In this document: piece by piece, positions 8,393 to 18,126 of the stretch
Position numbering within the stretch: the first letter of the stretch is position 1
How the letters are laid out: every line of letters starts with the position of its first letter
Position numbers and translations under genes: made by a program
From: Nocardia aobensis NBRC 100429
Lineage (GTDB): Bacteria; Actinomycetota; Actinomycetes; Mycobacteriales; Mycobacteriaceae
Assembly: GCF_000308375.1 (NCBI RefSeq)
Contig: NZ_BAFQ01000044.1
Location: 1 to 51,636, forward strand
DNA: 51,636 bases
Direction: 5' to 3'
The notes under the pieces: generated by a model
Told to the model about the DNA's origin: nothing
Database searches by the model: none
The model's input: the letters and a program-made list of their open reading frames with translations, nothing else

Positions 8393-9166
8393 GTGCCCGA
8401 AGATCCCGTCGACGATCTGGATGCCGCGGTGGCACTGCGGCGTCCGGTGCGCCGGGTGGTGTCGCTGGTCCCGTCGCTGACCGAAGCCATCGCGGTGACC
8501 CGCCCGGAGTTGCTGCTCGCCGCGACCGACTGGTGCACCCACCCGCCGGAGCTGGCGGTGGAACGGGTGCGGGGGACGAAGAACCCGAATCTGCGCCGGA
8601 TCGCCGAACTGGCGCCGGATCTGGTGGTGTGCAATCAAGAGGAGAACCGCCGCCTCGATGTCGAGCGAATGCGCGAGGCGGGAATTCCGGTGTGGGTCAC
8701 CCGGATTCGCACCGTCGACGAGGCCTTCACCTCGATGACGCGGCTGTTCGGCATCGCCCTGGACGGTGCGGTGCCGTCCTGGCTTACCCGGGCCCGCGCG
8801 GTCTGGTCCGAGCCCGCGCCGACCCCGCCTATCGATGCGGTGATCCCGATCTGGCGCAAGCCGTGGATGGTGGTCGGCCGCGACACCTTCACCGCGGACC
8901 TCGCCGGTCGCCTCGGTCTGAACCTGGTCCACGCGAGGGGAGCGGAGCGCTATCCCACGGTGACGGAATCCGAACTGGTGCAGGGCGTTCGGCTGGCGGT
9001 GCTACCGGACGAGCCGTATGTCTTCACCCCCACCGACGGTCCGGAGGCGTTCGCGGGCATCCCGGTCGCCCTGGTGAGCGGCCGCGACCTCACCTGGTAC
9101 GGCCCGTCGCTGGTCGAGGCGCGCGAGCGGCTGACCGCTCAGCTGGCCCGCGTGGTCGGCAGCTGA
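8393..9166 (+). CDS. Helical-backbone metal receptor (BtuF/FecB fold) without signal peptide
   Basis: A 257-residue protein of the class III periplasmic-binding fold: RRVVSLVPSLTEAI near the N-terminus, TDWCTHPPE, GTKNPNLRRIAELAPDLVVCNQEENR, and a C-terminal lobe with WMVVGRDTFTADLAGRLGLNLV. These are the marks of cobalamin/siderophore-binding proteins, yet there is no signal peptide or lipobox, so it should be cytoplasmic. Such cytosolic members are of unknown role; a metallo-cofactor chaperone or sensor is a guess. The GTG at 8393 was chosen because a -10 box lies six bases before it; longer in-frame starts would fall inside the SWIM gene. The 3' end overlaps the convergent monooxygenase gene by 28 bases. 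Confidence 0.8.
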   Translation: MPEDPVDDLDAAVALRRPVRRVVSLVPSLTEAIAVTRPELLLAATDWCTHPPELAVERVRGTKNPNLRRIAELAPDLVVCNQEENRRLDVERMREAGIPVWVTRIRTVDEAFTSMTRLFGIALDGAVPSWLTRARAVWSEPAPTPPIDAVIPIWRKPWMVVGRDTFTADLAGRLGLNLVHARGAERYPTVTESELVQGVRLAVLPDEPYVFTPTDGPEAFAGIPVALVSGRDLTWYGPSLVEARERLTAQLARVVGS

Positions 9167-10653
9167 GCCGGGACCTGTTCGAAGGTGTAGTCGCCCAGAT
9201 CGAAATGGGTTGCGCGCCAAGCTGCTTCGACGGTACTCATCGGTTTCAGGGGCACATCGCCGTGCCTGTCGAAGTAGTAGCTGTTCGAGACCGCGCAGCT
9301 GTCCTGCCAGAAGACCTGTCCGCCGCGGCGTTCCAGCATCTCCCGGAAGTACCGCTCGTTGGCCGCCGCGGTGACCTCGATGCGGTGGGCGCGCTTGCCG
9401 CGCGCATGCCGTAGCAACCGCAGGATGTGGGAGGTCTGCATCTCGATCAGCGTGAAATACGACGAGCCGTTGTATCCGTAGGGTCCGATGATCGAGAAGA
9501 AGTTGGGAAAGCCCGGCACACTGACGCCCTCGTAGGCCTGCAGGCGGTTCTCGTCCCACCACTTCTCGAGGTCACGGCCGCCGACCCCGGTCATGTCGAA
9601 GGTCGGCATATTGCCCGATTCCATGACCTTGAAGCCGGTCGCGAGGATCAGCACGTCGGCCGGATATTCGTTGCCGGCCGCCGTGCGCACGCCGGTGGGG
9701 GTGATCTCGGCGATCGGATCGGTTTCCAGCGACACGTTGTCGCGGTTGAAGGTCGGCAGGTAGTCGTTGGAGAAACCCGGCCGCTTACATCCGAGCGCAT
9801 ACCGCGGAGTGAGTTTGTCCCGGACCACCGGATCGTGCACCTGGCGCCGCAGATGGGCCAGTCCGGAGCGCTCGCCGAGTTTGGCCAGGGGCAGATTCGA
9901 ATAGTAGTGCGCCGACAGCGGGAAGGTCAGTTCGACGAACGCCTGGCTCGCAAGACGCGAAATCGCCTGTCCGCCGGGCAGATACCGCAGCGCCCAGCGG
10001 GCGGGTGTGGGCAGCGCGGTGTCCGGCCGCGGCAGGCACCAGATCGGCGTGCGCTGGAAGACCGTCAGCTCGGCGACATCCGGAGCGATCGCGGGAATGA
10101 CCTGCACGGCCGACGCCCCGGTTCCGATGATCGCCACGCGCTTGCCGTGCAGGTCACGGTCGTGGTCCCAGCGCGAGGTGTGCATGGTGAGACCCGAAAA
10201 CGATTCCACGCCAGGGATATCCGGTAGCTTCGGCCGGGTCAGCACACCGGTCGCGCCGATGACGTAGCGCGCGGTCAGGGTTTCCCCATCGCCGGTGCGC
10301 AGCGTCCACACGGAGGCGTCCTCGTCGAATTCCGCGGTGGTGATCGTGGTGCTGAACCGGATGCGCGGTCGCAGCCCGTATTTGTCCACGCAGTGTTCGG
10401 CGTAGTCCTTCAGTTCGCGCCCGGGTGCGTAGATGCGCGACCACCGCGAACTCTGCTCGAACGAATATTGATAACTGAACGAGGGGATGTCCACGGCGAT
10501 GCCGGGATAGGTGTTCCAATGCCAGGTGCCGCCCACGCCGTCGGCGTCGTCGACGATCAGGAAGTCCCGGAAACCGGCCTTCCGCAAGGCGATCGCCACC
10601 CCGATACCGGAAAATCCGGCGCCGACGATGATCACTTCGTGGTCGATGGCCAT
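9139..10653 (-). CDS. FAD/NADPH flavin monooxygenase, Baeyer-Villiger type
   Basis: A 504-residue class B flavoprotein monooxygenase. The FAD Rossmann motif is at the N-terminus (VIIVGAGFSGIGVAIAL), the Baeyer-Villiger fingerprint-like FSGLTMHTSRWD follows near residue 160, and the second Rossmann site for NADPH is VAIIGTGASAVQVI. The ATG loop (VLILATGFK) is also present. The ending tryptophan of the fingerprint is followed by Asp rather than the frequent Pro, as in many actinobacterial members that oxidise ketones or aldehydes. ATG at 10653 has GGGAG upstream. It follows the TetR gene on the same strand after 95 bases and may be its target. The substrate is unknown. Confidence 0.88.
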   Translation of the reverse strand: MAIDHEVIIVGAGFSGIGVAIALRKAGFRDFLIVDDADGVGGTWHWNTYPGIAVDIPSFSYQYSFEQSSRWSRIYAPGRELKDYAEHCVDKYGLRPRIRFSTTITTAEFDEDASVWTLRTGDGETLTARYVIGATGVLTRPKLPDIPGVESFSGLTMHTSRWDHDRDLHGKRVAIIGTGASAVQVIPAIAPDVAELTVFQRTPIWCLPRPDTALPTPARWALRYLPGGQAISRLASQAFVELTFPLSAHYYSNLPLAKLGERSGLAHLRRQVHDPVVRDKLTPRYALGCKRPGFSNDYLPTFNRDNVSLETDPIAEITPTGVRTAAGNEYPADVLILATGFKVMESGNMPTFDMTGVGGRDLEKWWDENRLQAYEGVSVPGFPNFFSIIGPYGYNGSSYFTLIEMQTSHILRLLRHARGKRAHRIEVTAAANERYFREMLERRGGQVFWQDSCAVSNSYYFDRHGDVPLKPMSTVEAAWRATHFDLGDYTFEQVPAQLPTTRAS

Positions 10654-10748
10654 GACTGCTCCCGTGCCGTCCTCGGCCAGGGCACCTGACTGGCCGCACC
10701 TGCCACCAATTAACCGCGCGGTGGCCGGGATGTCAACGCCCGGCCGTC

Positions 10749-11378
10749 TCAGGCCGGACCGTAGGCCCGCAGAAAGGCATCGGCGGCGGCGTCGGCGATC
10801 TCGTCCAGTTCGGCCGGTTCCACTGCGCGGGTGCCCAGCCGGGAACGCGCCTCGAGCGGTCCGGTCAGGAGCGCGAGGAAATGTTCGGCGGCGAGTTCGG
10901 GATCGCATCGGCGCAGCCCGCCCGAGAGCGCCAGCCGCGCGAACCGGTCGGCCAGGGTCTGCGCCAGGCGCAGCGAGGTGCGTTCCTGCACGGTCAGCAC
11001 CAGGTCGGGAAAGGTGCCCAGCTCGGCATAGGCCAACGCGCGCAAGGCATGCGACCGCGGTCCGGCGCAGATGTGCACGAGTGCGCGCGCGGTGGCGGTG
11101 AGCGCCGGACCCGGGTCGCCGTCGACGGCCCGCAGTGTCTCCACCGCGGCGAGGCATTGCGCGCCGACCTGGTCGGCGGCCGCCTCGACCGTGCTGCGGA
11201 ACAGTGTTTCCTTATCGCTGAGGTGGTTGTAGACGGTGGGTTTGGCGACCCCCGCCTCGTCCGCGATCTCCTGGACGCAGGCGCGGCCGTAACCGCGCCG
11301 GGCGAAGACGTCGAATGCGACGTCCAGGATCGCCTGGCGCTTGTCGATGCGTCCCCGCGCGGCCGGTGCCTTCGTCAC
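10749..11378 (-). CDS. TetR-family regulator beside the monooxygenase and Dabb genes
   Basis: A 209-residue TetR repressor with the DNA-binding domain at residues about 12-58: QAILDVAFDVFARRGYGRAC, then helix-turn-helix VQEIADEAGVAKPTVYNHLSDKE. The C-terminal region contains the tetracyclin-repressor-like domain common in mycolata (LAAEHFLALLTGPLEAR). The GTG at 11378 appears leaderless: TACGAT lies at 11390-11385 on the minus strand, six bases upstream. A perfect dyad (11392-11407) sits directly against this -10 box, which supports autorepression. It probably controls the downstream monooxygenase and the divergent Dabb gene. Confidence 0.85.
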   Translation of the reverse strand: MTKAPAARGRIDKRQAILDVAFDVFARRGYGRACVQEIADEAGVAKPTVYNHLSDKETLFRSTVEAAADQVGAQCLAAVETLRAVDGDPGPALTATARALVHICAGPRSHALRALAYAELGTFPDLVLTVQERTSLRLAQTLADRFARLALSGGLRRCDPELAAEHFLALLTGPLEARSRLGTRAVEPAELDEIADAAADAFLRAYGPA

Positions 11379-11384
11379 CTTCGC

Positions 11385-11886
<502 letters not shown>

Positions 11887-11949
11887 GACCGCCACCGCCG
11901 CCGCGCACGAAATCGACTGGGATACAGTGCAAGTGGGGTGCCACCGTGT

Positions 11950-13035
11950 TCAGGCCAGCAGTTCCGCGTCGATGCCGTAGGTGCGCTGGGCGTTCGTGCG
12001 GAAGACCTGCTCGAGTTCCTCGGCGCTGCCGTCACGGTCGGCCAGGACGTCGATCACCGCCTGCGCGCCGTTGGCGATACTCGTAATCGGTTTGTCCACA
12101 GGGTAATTCGAACCCCAGATGAGACGCTGGGCGCCGAAGACGTCGAAGGCGTGGTGCAGCAGCGGCGCGGTGCGGTCCAGCAGTTCGGAGACCGTGGTCG
12201 GAATTCCCCGGACCGGCACCGGGTGGCCGAGGATCGGCATGGCCAGCCCGCTGACCTTGGCCATCACATTGGGATGTGTCGCGAGCGTGGCGATATCGTC
12301 GCGCCACTGCACGAACAGTTCGCGGCGCCGGCCCGGTTGGGTGCCGGTGTTCTTGCCGACCGGGCCGAAGATTCCGGCCGGCGTGCCGAGATGGTTGAGC
12401 ACGATCGTCACCTCGGGATAGCGCCGGGCCAGGGCGGTGACCTGCGGGAGCTGATGCGAATAGACCCACGCCTCGAACGACAGCCCACGTTCGGCCAGGA
12501 CCGCGAAGCCGTCGAGGAAGGCCGACTCGGTCAGTGCGCCCTCGGCCCGGCAGAACGATCGCACCCCGGGATCCGGATGATGGGCGACCATGGTGCGGAT
12601 ACCGCGGAACAGCGGTGACGCGGACTGATGCTTGTCGATGAGCTCGGCGAATCCGGGCGCCGCCGGATCACCGCTGCCGATGATCGCGCCCAGGGCCGGA
12701 GTGTCCACACCGAAGGGCAGGCTGGCCACCCAGCGCGTCTCGTCGGCCTTGGCGTCCGGTGCCCGCCCCGCCCATTCCACCTCGATGTGCACCAGCGCCT
12801 CCACCGGCACCGCGCCCAGATCCTCTCGGTAATCCGCGGGCAGATACGGCCGCAGATACGCATCGGGAATTCCGACGAAATCGCGGTCCCGTTTGGGAGC
12901 CAGCCGTGCGGCCTTGTCGACCGGCACCGGCACGAACCGGAACAGCTTCGCCAGCATGCTGAAATCCCGCGGGGTGTTCAGCGGATCCCATTGATGGATA
13001 TGTGCGTCCACAACGCTGATACCGGCGAGGTCCAT
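11950..13035 (-). CDS. Amidohydrolase family 2 (TIM-barrel) hydrolase
   Basis: A 361-residue metal-dependent hydrolase or decarboxylase-like protein. The HxH metal motif is at the N-terminus (VVDAHIHQWDPLN), TVVLNHLG-like VTIVLNHLGTPAG marks the middle strand, and the C-terminal RLIWGSNYPVDKP gives the conserved aspartate. This arrangement matches the amidohydrolase_2 group, which includes lactonases and aromatic decarboxylases. ATG at 13035 has GGAAGG upstream. It lies 84 bases after icmF on the same strand and converges on the Dabb gene. It could belong to the neighbouring monooxygenase cluster, hydrolysing a lactone made by a Baeyer-Villiger step, but this is inference. Confidence 0.82.
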   Translation of the reverse strand: MDLAGISVVDAHIHQWDPLNTPRDFSMLAKLFRFVPVPVDKAARLAPKRDRDFVGIPDAYLRPYLPADYREDLGAVPVEALVHIEVEWAGRAPDAKADETRWVASLPFGVDTPALGAIIGSGDPAAPGFAELIDKHQSASPLFRGIRTMVAHHPDPGVRSFCRAEGALTESAFLDGFAVLAERGLSFEAWVYSHQLPQVTALARRYPEVTIVLNHLGTPAGIFGPVGKNTGTQPGRRRELFVQWRDDIATLATHPNVMAKVSGLAMPILGHPVPVRGIPTTVSELLDRTAPLLHHAFDVFGAQRLIWGSNYPVDKPITSIANGAQAVIDVLADRDGSAEELEQVFRTNAQRTYGIDAELLA

Positions 13036-13119
13036 GGCGCCCTTCCGTCGCGTTCGACTGTCCGCTCTCCGGCATTGTCACACGCCCGCACACACCGGCG
13101 GGCCACATCCGAACCCTTG

Positions 13120-16100
13120 TCACACATTGCGGCGGTATTGCCCGCCGACGGTGAAGAAACAGTCGGTGATCTGCTGCAGAGTGCATACCCGCGCGGCGTC
13201 CATCAGCACGTCGAAGACATTGTCGTCGCCGCGTGCGGCGGCCTCGAGCCGGGCCAGCGCCGCCTGCGCCGGCTCGCGGTGCGCGGTGACGAATTCCTCG
13301 GTGCGCCGCAGCTGCGATTGTTTCTCGGCCTCGGTGCCGCGGGCCAGCTCCAGCACCTGATGGGTTTCGCCGTTCGGATTGCGGAACGTGTTCACTCCGA
13401 TGATGGGCAGCGTCCCGTCGTGTTTGCGGTGTTCGTAGCGCATCGATTCGTCCTGGATGCGCCCACGCTGATAGCCGGTCTCCATCGCGCCCAGCACCCC
13501 GCCGCGTTCGCTGATCCGCTCGAATTCGGCGAGCACCGCCTCCTCCACCAGATCGGTCAGCTCGTCGATCACGAAACTGCCCTGCAGCGGATTCTCGTTC
13601 ATCGCCAGGCCCCATTCCTTGTTGATGATCAACTGGATGGCCAGGGCGCGTCGCACCGATTCCTCGGTGGGGGTGGTCACCGCCTCGTCGTAGGCATTGG
13701 TGTGCAGGCTGTTGCAGTTGTCGTAGATGGCGATCAGGGCCTGCAGGGTGGTGCGGATGTCGTTGAAGTTCATTTCCTGGGCGTGCAGCGACCGCCCGGA
13801 GGTCTGGATGTGGTACTTCAACTTCTGCGAGCGATCGTCGGCGCCGTATTTGTCGCGCATGGTGACCGCCCAGATCCGCCGGGCCACCCGCCCGATCACC
13901 GAATACTCCGGATCCATGCCGTTGGAGAAGAAGAACGACAGATTCGGCGCGAATTCATCGATGGCCATGCCGCGCGCCAGATAGGCCTCGACATAGGTGA
14001 ATCCGTTGGCCAGCGTGAACGCCAGCTGACTGATCGGATTCGCGCCGGCCTCGGCGATGTGATAGCCGGAAATAGACACCGAGTAGAAATTGCGCACGCC
14101 GTTGCGGACGAACCATTCCTGGATATCGGCCATCATGCGCAGGCTGAATTCGGTGGAGAAGATGCAGGTGTTCTGCCCCTGATCCTCCTTGAGGATATCG
14201 GCCTGCACGGTGCCCCGGACCGTGGCGAGGGTGCGGGCACGCAGGCCGGCCGCTTCGTCGCCGCTCGGTTCGCGGCCGTTGTCCTCCCGAAAGCGCTGCA
14301 GCGCTTGATCTATCGCGGTATTGAGGAAGAAGGCCAGAATCGTCGGCGCCGGACCGTTGATGGTCATCGAGACCGAGGTGCTCGGCGCGCTGAGGTCGAA
14401 CCCGTCGTAGAGGGCCTTCATATCGTCGACGGTGGCGATGGAAACGCCCGAGGTGCCGACCTTTCCGTAGATATCGGGACGCGGGGCCGGATCGTGGCCG
14501 TAGAGCGTCACCGAGTCGAACGCGGTCGAGAGGCGTTTGGCCTCGGCATGTTCGGAGAGCACCTTGAATCGCCGGTTCGTGCGGAACGGATCGCCCTCAC
14601 CGGCGAACATGCGGGCCGGATCCTCGTTGTCGCGCTTGAACGCGAACACGCCGCCGGTGAACGGGAATCGGCCCGGCAGATTCTCCGCTCGCAGGAAGCG
14701 CAGCAGCTCGCCGTGGTCGGTGAAGCGCGGCAACGCCACGCGCGGGATCGAGTTGTCCGACAACGTGGTTCGTCGCAGCGGAGTGCGAATCTCGCGGTCG
14801 CGGACGCGGACCACCTGTTCCTCGCCGCGATACGACTCCACGGTGGCGGGCCAATCCCGCAGCAGCGCAGCCGATTCCGGCGTGAGATCCTCGTTCGCCC
14901 GTGCGAGCAATCCGGACAACGTTCGCTGCGCGGCCGAAAGATCGTCCGCCGCAGCGATTTCGGTGTCGACGGCGCCATCGGTCGCCCCCAGTTCCGCCAG
15001 CACCTGTTCGAAGCGCTGCACCCGCTGCGCCGCGACCACCTGCCGTCGCGTCTCGGCATGGTAATCGCGGACGGTCTCGGCGATCTCGGCCAGATACCGT
15101 ACTCGTCCCGGCGGGATGATCTGCGCGAAGCGGGTGGAGGCCCGGGTGTCGACCCGCGGCAGTACCCCGGTCTCCAGCGGCAGACCGCGCGCACCGAGCA
15201 GCCCGGCCAGATGCTGATAGAGCGCGGTCACCCCGTCGTCGTTGAATGTCGCCGCGCTGGTGCCGAATACCGGCATGTCCTCCGGCGCCGACCCGAACGC
15301 CTCCCGGTTGCGCACGAGCTGGCGCGAGACGTCCCGGAGGGCGTCCTCGGCGCCGCGGCGCTCGAACTTGTTGATGGCCACCACATCGGCGAAATCGAGC
15401 ATGTCGATCTTCTCTAGCTGCGAGGCGGCGCCGAACTCCGGCGTCATCACATACATCGAGATGTCGACGTGGTCGATGATCGCGGCGTCACCCTGGCCGA
15501 TACCCGGCGTTTCGAGAATCACCAGATCGAATCCGGCCGCCTTGCAGGCCAGGATCATCGCGTCGATATTGGTCGGCAATTCGTGCGCGCCGCGGGTGGC
15601 CAGCGACCGGAAGTAGATGTGTTCGCTGTCGAGCGAGTTCATCCGGATGCGGTCACCCAGCAGTGCGCCGCCGCCGCGGCGCCGGGTCGGGTCCACGGCG
15701 AGAATCGCCACCCGCAGTTTGTCCTGCTGATCGGTGCGCAACCGCCGCACGAGTTCGTCTGTGAGCGAGGACTTTCCGGATCCGCCGGTGCCGGTGATGC
15801 CGAGCACCGGCACGGTCCGGCCGGCGGCCGCGGCCCGCAGTTCGTCCAGATGCGCGGCGGGCAGCGCATCGGCCTGCAGGCAGGTCATGGTGCGCGCCAA
15901 CGCATATCGTTCACCGGCGAGAACCGCCTCGATCGCGGCCGGTTCGGTCGACAGATCCACGTCGCAGGCGCGGACGAGTTCGTTGATCATGCCGGGCAGG
16001 CCCAGGCGCTGGCCGTCCTCGGGGGAGAAGATGCGCACTCCCGCCGCCGCCAGCCGTTCGATCTCCTCCGCGACGATCACGCCGCCGCCACCGCCGAAGA

Positions 16101-16383
16101 TCTCGACGTGGCCGGCCCCCGCCTCCCGCAGCGCGCTCGCCAGATATTCGAAGTATTCGACGTGCCCGCCCTGATACGAACTGACGGCCACACCCTGCAC
16201 GTCCTCGGTCAGCACCGCGTCGACCACCTCGTGGACCGCGCGGTTGTGCCCGAGATGGATCACCTCGGCCCCCTGCGACTGGAGGATGCGTCGCATGATG
16301 TTGATCGCCGCATCATGGCCGTCGAACAGGGCCGCGGAGGTGACGAAACGTACGGGATGGACCGGAACGTGCAGGTCGGCCAT
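13120..16383 (-). CDS. icmF: Fused isobutyryl-CoA mutase (IcmF)
   Basis: About 1087 residues, the usual length of IcmF, an adenosylcobalamin enzyme that interconverts isobutyryl-CoA and n-butyryl-CoA. The domain order is diagnostic: an N-terminal B12 domain with SAALFDGHDAAIN (His23 as lower axial ligand) and SSYQGGH; a MeaB-like chaperone GTPase with P-loop GITGTGGSGKSS (Lys204) and the nucleotide motif NKFERRG; then the substrate-binding mutase barrel (from about 560) with TSGVSIATVDDM, SISGYHIAEAGAN and QLIINKEWGLAMNENP. ATG at 16383 has GGAGG 5 bases upstream. It is divergent from the valine operon across a 218-base spacer. Methylmalonyl-CoA mutases are split into subunits and lack the central GTPase, so the assignment is firm. 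Confidence 0.95.
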   Translation of the reverse strand: MADLHVPVHPVRFVTSAALFDGHDAAINIMRRILQSQGAEVIHLGHNRAVHEVVDAVLTEDVQGVAVSSYQGGHVEYFEYLASALREAGAGHVEIFGGGGGVIVAEEIERLAAAGVRIFSPEDGQRLGLPGMINELVRACDVDLSTEPAAIEAVLAGERYALARTMTCLQADALPAAHLDELRAAAAGRTVPVLGITGTGGSGKSSLTDELVRRLRTDQQDKLRVAILAVDPTRRRGGGALLGDRIRMNSLDSEHIYFRSLATRGAHELPTNIDAMILACKAAGFDLVILETPGIGQGDAAIIDHVDISMYVMTPEFGAASQLEKIDMLDFADVVAINKFERRGAEDALRDVSRQLVRNREAFGSAPEDMPVFGTSAATFNDDGVTALYQHLAGLLGARGLPLETGVLPRVDTRASTRFAQIIPPGRVRYLAEIAETVRDYHAETRRQVVAAQRVQRFEQVLAELGATDGAVDTEIAAADDLSAAQRTLSGLLARANEDLTPESAALLRDWPATVESYRGEEQVVRVRDREIRTPLRRTTLSDNSIPRVALPRFTDHGELLRFLRAENLPGRFPFTGGVFAFKRDNEDPARMFAGEGDPFRTNRRFKVLSEHAEAKRLSTAFDSVTLYGHDPAPRPDIYGKVGTSGVSIATVDDMKALYDGFDLSAPSTSVSMTINGPAPTILAFFLNTAIDQALQRFREDNGREPSGDEAAGLRARTLATVRGTVQADILKEDQGQNTCIFSTEFSLRMMADIQEWFVRNGVRNFYSVSISGYHIAEAGANPISQLAFTLANGFTYVEAYLARGMAIDEFAPNLSFFFSNGMDPEYSVIGRVARRIWAVTMRDKYGADDRSQKLKYHIQTSGRSLHAQEMNFNDIRTTLQALIAIYDNCNSLHTNAYDEAVTTPTEESVRRALAIQLIINKEWGLAMNENPLQGSFVIDELTDLVEEAVLAEFERISERGGVLGAMETGYQRGRIQDESMRYEHRKHDGTLPIIGVNTFRNPNGETHQVLELARGTEAEKQSQLRRTEEFVTAHREPAQAALARLEAAARGDDNVFDVLMDAARVCTLQQITDCFFTVGGQYRRNV

Positions 16384-16601
16384 GTAATCCTCCACCAGAG
16401 GCCGGCGCGGGACCGCCGGGCACCTACGCTTGGCGTCCCGATAGTAGGACGTCAAATCAACTGTACTGTGACGCGGACCACGGCGCCATTGGTGGCATAA
16501 ATCACATGACTTCCGATACTTGGATGTCCAACTATAGGATGGCCGCATACTGCCTCGGCTCCGGCGTGGGAGGCATCGACCGCATCGAGAACAGGACTGG
16601 C
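16384..16601. promoter_or_regulatory. Divergent promoter region icmF / mmsA
   Basis: This 218-base spacer must hold promoters for icmF and the valine operon. TTGGA-TG-TCCAA (16520-16531) is a perfect short dyad just before TATAGG (16533-16538), a plausible -10 box giving an mmsA leader of roughly 57 bases. No regulator gene lies next to the operon. Functional assignment is tentative. Confidence 0.4.
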
Positions 16602-18122
16602 ATGGTTCGCGAACTGACTCATTTCATCGGCGGGCAGCGGGTGCCCGGGACCTCCGGTAACTTCGGCGACGTCTACGACCCCAGCACCGGGCAGGTGCAG
16701 GCGCGGGTGCCGCTGGCGAGCGTGTCCGAGGTCGAGGGCGCGATCGCGAATGCGGCCGAGGCGCAGCGCACGTGGGCCGCGTTCAATCCGCAGAAGCGGG
16801 CCCGGGTGCTGATGAAGTTCGTCGCCCTGGTCCAGGACGAGATGGATTCGCTGGCCGCGTTGCTGTCCAGCGAGCACGGCAAGACCATCCCGGACGCCAA
16901 GGGCGATATCCAGCGCGGACTCGAGGTGATCGAATTCGCGATCGGCATCCCGCACCTGCTCAAGGGGGAGTACACCGAGAGCGCGGGCACCGGGATCGAC
17001 GTGTACTCGATGCGGCAGCCGCTCGGAGTGGTCGTCGGCATCACCCCCTTCAACTTCCCGGCCATGATTCCGCTGTGGAAGGCCGGACCGGCGCTGGCCT
17101 GCGGTAACGCCTTCGTGCTCAAGCCGTCCGAGCGTGACCCCTCGGTGCCGCTGCGGCTGGCCGAACTGTTCCTCGAGGCCGGGCTGCCGGCCGGTGTGTT
17201 CAACGTCGTCAACGGTGACAAGCTGGCGGTCGACACACTGCTGAACGACGAGCGGATCAAGGCCGTGGGCTTCGTCGGCTCCACCCCGATCGCGCAGTAC
17301 ATCTACGAAACCGCCACCGCGAACGGCAAGCGCGCCCAGTGCTTCGGCGGCGCCAAGAACCACGCGATCGTCATGCCGGACGCCGATCTCGACGATGTCG
17401 CCGATCAGCTGATCGGCGCCGGCTACGGCTCGGCGGGGGAACGCTGCATGGCCATCTCGGTGGCGGTGCCGGTCGGTGCGGAGACCGCGGATCGGTTGCG
17501 CGCCAAGCTGGTCGAGCGCATCGGCAAGCTGAACGTGGGCCGCTCCGACGATCCGGGCGCGGACTTCGGGCCGCTGGTCGGCCGCGACGGTGTGGACCGG
17601 GTGAACAACTACGTCCAGATCGGTGTCGACGAGGGTGCGGAACTCGTGGTCGACGGCCGGGGGCTCGAGGTGGCGGGCGCCGAGGACGGATTCTTCGTCG
17701 GCGCAACACTTTTCGACCGCGTCACCCCGCAGATGCGGATCTACCGGGAGGAGATCTTCGGTCCGGTGGTCGCGATCGTGCGCGCCGCCGATTACGAGGA
17801 GGCGCTGCGGTTGCCGAGCGAACACGAATTCGGCAACGGCGTCGCGATCTTCACCCGTGACGGTGACACCGCCCGCGATTTCGCCGCGCGCGTGCAGGTC
17901 GGCATGGTCGGCGTCAACGTCCCGATTCCGGTGCCGATCGCGTATCACACCTTCGGCGGCTGGAAGGCGTCCGGCTTCGGCGACCTGAACCAGCACGGTC
18001 CCGATTCGATCCGCTTCTACACCAAGACCAAGACGGTCACCCAGCGCTGGCCCCAGGGCCTGCGGACCGCGCCGGCCGCGGACGCGGGTGCCGATCACTT
18101 CGTCATCCCGACGATGGACTGA
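16602..18122 (+). CDS. mmsA: CoA-acylating methylmalonate-semialdehyde dehydrogenase
   Basis: A 506-residue aldehyde dehydrogenase superfamily member that converts methylmalonate semialdehyde plus CoA and NAD+ to propionyl-CoA, the last step of valine breakdown. Family-specific marks are LTHFIGGQRVPGTSG, SSEHGKTIPDAKGD, GITPFNFPAMIPLW, FGGAKNHAIVMPDAD (replacing the usual ALDH glutamate region) and the catalytic Cys282 in AGERCMAIS. The ATG at 16602 has AGGA about 8 bases upstream; the frame is open further 5' but that stretch contains the likely promoter. First gene of a five-gene operon, five bases before the acyl-CoA dehydrogenase gene. Confidence 0.93.
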   Translation: MVRELTHFIGGQRVPGTSGNFGDVYDPSTGQVQARVPLASVSEVEGAIANAAEAQRTWAAFNPQKRARVLMKFVALVQDEMDSLAALLSSEHGKTIPDAKGDIQRGLEVIEFAIGIPHLLKGEYTESAGTGIDVYSMRQPLGVVVGITPFNFPAMIPLWKAGPALACGNAFVLKPSERDPSVPLRLAELFLEAGLPAGVFNVVNGDKLAVDTLLNDERIKAVGFVGSTPIAQYIYETATANGKRAQCFGGAKNHAIVMPDADLDDVADQLIGAGYGSAGERCMAISVAVPVGAETADRLRAKLVERIGKLNVGRSDDPGADFGPLVGRDGVDRVNNYVQIGVDEGAELVVDGRGLEVAGAEDGFFVGATLFDRVTPQMRIYREEIFGPVVAIVRAADYEEALRLPSEHEFGNGVAIFTRDGDTARDFAARVQVGMVGVNVPIPVPIAYHTFGGWKASGFGDLNQHGPDSIRFYTKTKTVTQRWPQGLRTAPAADAGADHFVIPTMD

Positions 18123-18126
18123 CCCG

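Noticed and set aside
12628..15417. A 929-codon plus-strand frame opposite the amidohydrolase and icmF
   Set aside because: It crosses two well-supported minus-strand genes and an intergenic gap and shows no recognisable fold.
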